A stretch of DNA of 16,090 nucleotides from an uncultured Subdoligranulum sp. GTDB taxonomy: Bacteria; Bacillota_A; Clostridia; Oscillospirales; Ruminococcaceae. A program made the position numbers and the translations under genes. Location of the stretch: positions 1 through 16,090 of the forward strand of contig NZ_CALADU010000007.1 of NCBI RefSeq assembly GCF_937890665.1. Direction: 5' to 3'. This document shows positions 15,203 to 16,090 of the stretch, one piece after another. The notes below the pieces were generated by a model. It ran no database searches. It worked only from the letters and a program-made list of their open reading frames with translations, and was not told where the DNA came from. Position 1 is the first letter of the stretch, and each line of letters begins with the position of its first letter.

Positions 15203-15219
15203 ATAGATTCAAAACAGCG

Positions 15220-15226
15220 AAGGAGG
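15220..15226 (+). promoter_or_regulatory. Ribosome binding site supporting a GTG start
   Basis: AAGGAGG nine bases before GTG 15236. It fixes a GTG start for the PlsY-like gene. Confidence 0.85.
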
Positions 15227-15235
15227 GGGCGTTCA

Positions 15236-15853
15236 GTGGAGCGAGAGTGGATACTGGAAGGCATTTGCCTGTTGGCCGGATATTTGTTCGGAAACTTTCT
15301 TGCCGCAGAAGTGGTAGCCCGGTGTCTGGCTGGGGCAGGAATCAAACAACTGGGGCTGGAATGCTTAACGGCAGCAAACATCCAAAAAACATTGGGCAAA
15401 CCGGCGGTATTGGCTATTCTTGCGGGCGATATCTTAAAAACGGTCTTTGCTTGTTGGTTTTGTCACCAACTGGCGGCTCCGGAGCTTACCCACGCGGCAA
15501 TTCTGTATGCCGGTTTGGGTACGATGCTGGGGCACTTATGGCCGTTGTGGATCCGCGGCGTTCGCGCGGGCGTGCCGGCCGTTCTTTGCACATGGATCCT
15601 TTTCTACTTGCCAGTGACCGGATTGCTCTGTGTACTGGCCGGAATGGTGGTTCTTTTGGGGACTGATTCGCCGGCATGGGCAACGGTGGGCATTGCTGTG
15701 CTGGCCGTCCCCGTGGGATGGCTACAATTTGGAACACAAAGCGGCGTTATCTTGTTTGTGACGGTTCTTTTATGCCTATGGCAGAACCGAAACGAATTGC
15801 ACAGAGTTCCGCGTGAAGAGGAACTGCGGTCTTCCCGTCGTCAACACTCCTAA
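15236..15853 (+). CDS. PlsY-like membrane protein with eroded acyltransferase motifs
   Basis: Polytopic membrane protein of 205 residues, similar in length and layout to PlsY, the acyl-phosphate:glycerol-3-phosphate acyltransferase. Recognisable PlsY landmarks are LLAGYLFGN (12-20) in place of AYLLGS, a D-x2-K at 65-68 (GDILKTV), and GHLWP (99-103) in place of GH-x-FP. The catalytic motifs are altered. GSGNIGATN reads GLECLTAAN (40-48), losing the serine and first asparagine. FKGGKGVAT reads IRGVRAGVPA (106-115). The C-terminal RHRENI reads WQNRNEL. Hydrophobic segments continue to about 181, and the tail is charged (REEELRSSRRQ). Start is GTG with a strong ribosome binding site. It may be a non-catalytic paralogue or a repurposed enzyme; a true plsY is expected elsewhere in the genome. 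It diverges from the UDG gene. Confidence 0.7.
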   Translation: MEREWILEGICLLAGYLFGNFLAAEVVARCLAGAGIKQLGLECLTAANIQKTLGKPAVLAILAGDILKTVFACWFCHQLAAPELTHAAILYAGLGTMLGHLWPLWIRGVRAGVPAVLCTWILFYLPVTGLLCVLAGMVVLLGTDSPAWATVGIAVLAVPVGWLQFGTQSGVILFVTVLLCLWQNRNELHRVPREEELRSSRRQHS

Positions 15854-15927
15854 AACTGTTATCATGATACCACCGATGAAATCTTTTTGCAATCACGGAA
15901 TAAAAGGACGTTATAAAGCGAAAGAAT

Positions 15928-15954
15928 AAAAAACTTCAAAAAAATCTGAAAAAA
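15928..15954 (+). promoter_or_regulatory. Phased A-tracts upstream of the tRNA promoter
   Basis: Three A-runs (15928-15933, 15938-15944, 15949-15954) have centres 10.5 bases apart, one helical turn. They sit about 50-72 bases before the predicted transcription start, just upstream of the -35 box. This fits an intrinsically bent UP-type element that raises transcription of stable RNA. Confidence 0.7.
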
Positions 15955-15967
15955 TTCGAAGAAACCC

Positions 15968-15996
15968 TTGACAGTTGGCACATGTTTGGCTATAAT
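15968..15996 (+). promoter_or_regulatory. Consensus promoter of the tRNA gene
   Basis: A perfect TTGACA (15968-15973), 17-base spacer and perfect TATAAT (15991-15996). Start of transcription is expected near 16003, some 36 bases before the tRNA. The match to consensus at both boxes fits a stable-RNA gene. Confidence 0.95.
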
Positions 15997-16002
15997 AATC
16001 AA

Positions 16003-16028
16003 CGTTGCAGCCGCCACGGCGAGCAACG
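16003..16028 (+). other. Hairpin in the 5' leader of the tRNA transcript
   Basis: CGTTGC (16003-16008) pairs with GCAACG (16023-16028), and inside it GCCG (16010-16013) pairs with CGGC (16017-16020) around a three-base loop. A small internal loop (A opposite GA) separates the two stems. It begins at the predicted transcription start and ends ten bases before the tRNA. Confidence 0.65.
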
Positions 16029-16038
16029 AGCTGGGTAT

Positions 16039-16090
16039 GGCCCGGTAGTTCAGTTGGTTAGAACGCTAGCCTGTCACGCTAGAGGTCGTC
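16039..16090 (+). tRNA. tRNA-Asp (anticodon GUC), 5' part, runs off the window
   Basis: Acceptor 5' strand GGCCCGG (16039-16045), U8 and A9, D arm GTTC...GAAC (16048-16064) with a TTGGTTA loop, and anticodon stem CTAGC/GCTAG (16066-16070 with 16078-16082) closing a seven-base loop CTGTCAC. The anticodon at 16073-16075 is GTC, which reads GAC and GAU (aspartate). The variable loop begins AGGTCG. About 25 bases, including the T arm and the 3' acceptor strand, lie beyond the right edge, so acceptor pairing cannot be checked. More tRNA genes may follow. Confidence 0.95.

Noticed and set aside
15190..15399. N-terminal extension of the uracil-DNA glycosylase by up to 70 residues
   Set aside because: The family begins near the first cysteine pair, as the 15189 start does. 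The extension is antisense to the PlsY-like gene and has no family match.
14869..15666. Open frame of 265 codons on the plus strand across the UDG gene and the PlsY-like gene
   Set aside because: Runs antisense to UDG motifs and then out of frame through the PlsY-like gene; the protein has no coherent fold signals.
15860..15869. Ten-base palindrome TATCATGATA after the PlsY-like gene
   Set aside because: Too short and unsupported to call an operator or terminator; palindromes of this size occur by chance.
1..16090. Mobile elements, CRISPR arrays, toxin-antitoxin or known defence genes
   Set aside because: No direct-repeat arrays, transposase or integrase motifs, or terminal inverted repeats were seen. 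Gene order and base use look chromosomal throughout.

Overview
The window (about 16 kb, moderately GC-rich) looks like chromosomal DNA of a low-GC-phylum anaerobe, most likely a Clostridia member of the Oscillospiraceae/Ruminococcaceae type. The signs are AGGAGG-type ribosome binding sites on nearly every gene, RecD2 and PcrA in place of RecBCD/UvrD, a ComF-family protein, FAD-dependent ThyX, and the mltG-U32 neighbourhood known from Firmicutes. Almost everything is housekeeping: genes are packed tightly, and there is no transposase, phage gene or CRISPR array. The lineage call is inference; no 16S sequence is present.

Layout. Positions 1-273 hold the C-terminal end of metK, closed by a perfect hairpin terminator (313-342). 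Three bases later a consensus promoter (TTGCCA-17-TATAAT, 346-374) starts a run of eight plus-strand genes with gaps of 67 bases or less or with overlaps: recD2, a comF-type phosphoribosyltransferase, an mreB-family actin homologue, pcrA, thyX, tmk, a divergent GNAT-like protein and mltG. The run ends at a second strong terminator (10864-10892). A U32-family gene (TrhP/RlhA-like, tRNA or rRNA hydroxylation) begins 17 bases after that terminator, with no room for a promoter of its own. A 22-bp hairpin (12151-12198) separates it from a convergent minus-strand pair: a family 4 Fe-S uracil-DNA glycosylase (upstream gene) and a 791-residue fusion of a RecB/Cas4-like nuclease to an XPD/DinG-type Fe-S helicase. 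Diverging from this pair is a PlsY-like membrane protein whose active-site motifs are eroded. The right edge holds a strong stable-RNA promoter with phased A-tracts, a leader hairpin and the first 52 bases of tRNA-Asp(GUC).

How the genes fit together. The long operon mixes DNA processing (RecD2, PcrA), dTTP supply (ThyX makes dTMP, Tmk makes dTDP) and cell-envelope growth (MreB-like, MltG), which is consistent with growth-linked co-expression. The minus-strand pair looks like a small DNA repair or DNA-clearing module built from two Fe-S enzymes.

The points most worth a second look are: three peptide-conserved but codon-diverged GGFGAGY repeats in the PcrA tail; the UDG plus nuclease-helicase pair; the terminator that the U32 message must cross; the degenerate PlsY paralogue; and the leader hairpin and curved upstream DNA of the tRNA promoter. 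No wholly unknown system is obvious.
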